Shown here: one piece after another, positions 6,100 through 7,510 of the stretch | How the letters are laid out: every line of letters begins with the position of its first letter | Position numbering within the stretch: position 1 is the first letter of the stretch | Assembly (NCBI GenBank): GCA_013203855.1 | Contig: JABMPG010000293.1 | Coordinates: 1-7,510 of the forward strand | DNA: 7,510 nt | Reading direction: 5' to 3' | Source of the DNA: a bacterium | Lineage (GTDB): Bacteria; Sumerlaeota; Sumerlaeia; UBA8349 | Made by a program: the position numbers and the translations under genes | Notes under the pieces: model-generated | Databases searched by the model: none | The model's input: only the letters and a program-made list of their open reading frames with translations | What the model was told of the DNA's origin: nothing

Positions 6100-7510
6100 T
6101 CAGTCTACGATGATTAGAGAGCAATGCCGCCCGGTTTTGGTCTGCAAGAGCAATCCACTCGACGTGAAATACCGCCCCGCCTCTGCTCCCGACGCTCGCT
6201 CCTGCACGATGCAGCCTACACTTCGCGGGCCGATCTCGAAGGTCAGGACAGCGGTGTCTTCCTCAACCTTCGCGTCGATGATACGGTCGTTCCAGAGGTC
6301 GCGATACCGGGCACCGGAGCGGTGCGGGACCTTGAGCAGCGGCCCGCGAAGCGTGCGGAAGTTCGCGTTGTTCAGGGTCCAGATCGTTTTTTCGGGCATC
6401 GAGAACCGGTTGGCAAAAAGGTTCGGTACCTCGGTCCGGACCAGAGGCTCCACATCCATCGAGGTGAAGGCGTCGGCGTGGGCATGCTGGATGCGAAAGA
6501 CTTTTTCGAGAAACGCCCGCGCGTGTTCGTCGGCATAGGTGTTGCCGGCAATGACCAGATAGTACCCGTTTCCGTTGAAGAAAAAGTATTTCAGGGGATA
6601 CCAGTTCCCGTTCCCCAGAGGTGTGCTGCTGTAGATCTCAAAGATTTTGACGTCGGGCAAGGCAAACCGTTGCAGGTCCGCAAAATGGGGTGCGTACGTG
6701 ATGTAGTCGTCATAATTGCCGTAACGCGTGACGTGGGAATAGCCCCCGTCCACGTACTGGCTGGTCACATCCGAGGGCACGTACTCGGTATAGGTCGCCA
6801 CGTCGGCTGGCAGTGCCTCCCGTATCTGCTTGAGCAGGATCTGCTCGCCGGGGGCCATCGGCATGGGAACGGGATGGCCGTGCCGCGTGGAGTAGCAGGT
6901 CCGGTCGGACAGATTCCGGCCGAATTCGTCGATATAGAAACCTTTCGCGCCGATATCCCGCACCAGCCGCACATAAACGTCCGTCAGGTAGTCACGCCAT
7001 TCCTTCACATACGGGCACATGTTGTACGTCACGCCGCCGTAATTGAGGAGCAGCTCGCCGTCCGAGGTCCGGATGCCCCACTCCTCGCGCTGGTCCATCG
7101 TCAGGTTTACCGAACCGGGCGAGACGAGGTAGCCGTCTAGGTACAGGCCGATGGGAACGCCGGCCGCCTGGGCCTTGTGCACCTGGTTCTCGAAGAACTC
7201 CCGGCTGACCACCCGGTCAAAATGATCGTAGTCCCCCCAGTGGCCGTGCTCCGTGGTAATCGCCCATCCGAAGATATGGATATAGTCGCAGTAACCGACC
7301 TGGTCCCGGATGAATTCAGCCTTGTCGAGCAGGTCCAACTTCGAACCGAAGGGGTGGCCGGTGTAGGTGGCGAACGAGAAGAGATTGCGGAACCAGTCTT
7401 GGCGCGGTTTGAGGGGTTTGTTCCAGGTTTTCACCCAGGCCTTATAAGCGTTGAACTGGTCCTTCCAGTCGCCGGGAATCGCCGCCACGACCACGGGCAC
7501 ACTGGGCCAC
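6100..7510 (-). CDS. Glycoside hydrolase-like protein (DUF6259-type), N-terminus missing
   Basis: The frame is open through the right edge, so the start is outside the window; about 470 C-terminal residues are visible. Numbering from the GTG at 7500, the sequence looks like a TIM barrel: 'YCDYIHIFGWAITTEHGHWG' (70-89), 'AAGVPIGLYLDGYLVSPGS' (112-130), 'YNMCPYVKEWRDYLTDVYV' (159-177), 'IGAKGFYIDEFG' (183-194), 'DVATYTEYVPSDV' (233-245) and 'DVKIFEIYSS' (283-292). A C-terminal beta-sandwich follows (from about 372, 'TIWTLNNANFRTLRGPLL'). Asp191 in FYIDEFG and Glu239 in YTEY are at strand ends typical of catalytic acids in retaining barrel glycosidases, so I infer a carbohydrate-active enzyme. 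DUF6259-like is my best family guess; substrate unknown. Without the N-terminus, secretion cannot be judged. It is convergent with the ParB-like gene, and no clear terminator follows it. Confidence 0.75.
   Translation of the reverse strand, partial: WPSVPVVVAAIPGDWKDQFNAYKAWVKTWNKPLKPRQDWFRNLFSFATYTGHPFGSKLDLLDKAEFIRDQVGYCDYIHIFGWAITTEHGHWGDYDHFDRVVSREFFENQVHKAQAAGVPIGLYLDGYLVSPGSVNLTMDQREEWGIRTSDGELLLNYGGVTYNMCPYVKEWRDYLTDVYVRLVRDIGAKGFYIDEFGRNLSDRTCYSTRHGHPVPMPMAPGEQILLKQIREALPADVATYTEYVPSDVTSQYVDGGYSHVTRYGNYDDYITYAPHFADLQRFALPDVKIFEIYSSTPLGNGNWYPLKYFFFNGNGYYLVIAGNTYADEHARAFLEKVFRIQHAHADAFTSMDVEPLVRTEVPNLFANRFSMPEKTIWTLNNANFRTLRGPLLKVPHRSGARYRDLWNDRIIDAKVEEDTAVLTFEIGPRSVGCIVQERASGAEAGRYFTSSGLLLQTKTGRHCSLIIVD

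Noticed and set aside
6124..7140. 338-codon + strand frame opposite the glycoside hydrolase-like gene
   Set aside because: The - strand frame has clear barrel motifs and continues through the window edge; the + frame is Val/Arg/His-rich with no family features.

Overview
This is a GC-rich bacterial window (by eye about 60% G+C). I infer a deep-branching bacterium of the PVC/Hydrogenedentes/Sumerlaeota sort. The clues are a GspG-like prepilin with the 'PNFLEAQVRAKVSRAKNDL' and 'YDPTNGT' signatures, a large secreted multi-domain protein with a lamin-tail-like module, and a DUF6259-like glycoside-hydrolase-type protein. The phylum assignment is a guess; no rRNA or other marker gene is present.

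Left part (1-4810, all + strand). A short STAS-domain anti-sigma-factor-antagonist-like gene (267-584) is followed, after a 138-bp gap, by a tight cluster: an HU/IHF-family DNA-binding protein (723-1028), an 809-residue secreted protein that overlaps it by 4 bp (1025-3454), a type IV prepilin/pseudopilin 13 bp further on (3468-4175), and a 106-residue coiled-coil protein (4275-4595). The cluster is followed by a strongly self-complementary stretch (4639-4741) and a textbook intrinsic terminator (14-bp perfect stem plus T-run, 4768-4810). These genes therefore look like one envelope/surface operon headed by a nucleoid-type protein.

Middle (4811-5886, + strand). A good sigma70-type promoter (TTGAAG-N16-TATACT) lies directly behind the terminator and drives a stand-alone 332-residue protein. 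I read it as carrying two ParB/sulfiredoxin-like boxes (GNHR and GHTR) separated by a helical region. This is the least ordinary gene in the window.

Right part (5887-7510, - strand). A partial gene, convergent with the ParB-like gene and cut by the right window edge, encodes a TIM-barrel-type glycoside hydrolase-like protein with an 'FYIDEFG' strand-end motif. Immediately behind its stop codon is a 59-codon reading frame. A second overlapping frame joins it exactly at an A_AAG_GGG heptamer. This could be a decayed gene, a small frameshifted gene, or chance.

No tRNA, rRNA, CRISPR array, insertion sequence or attachment site was seen.
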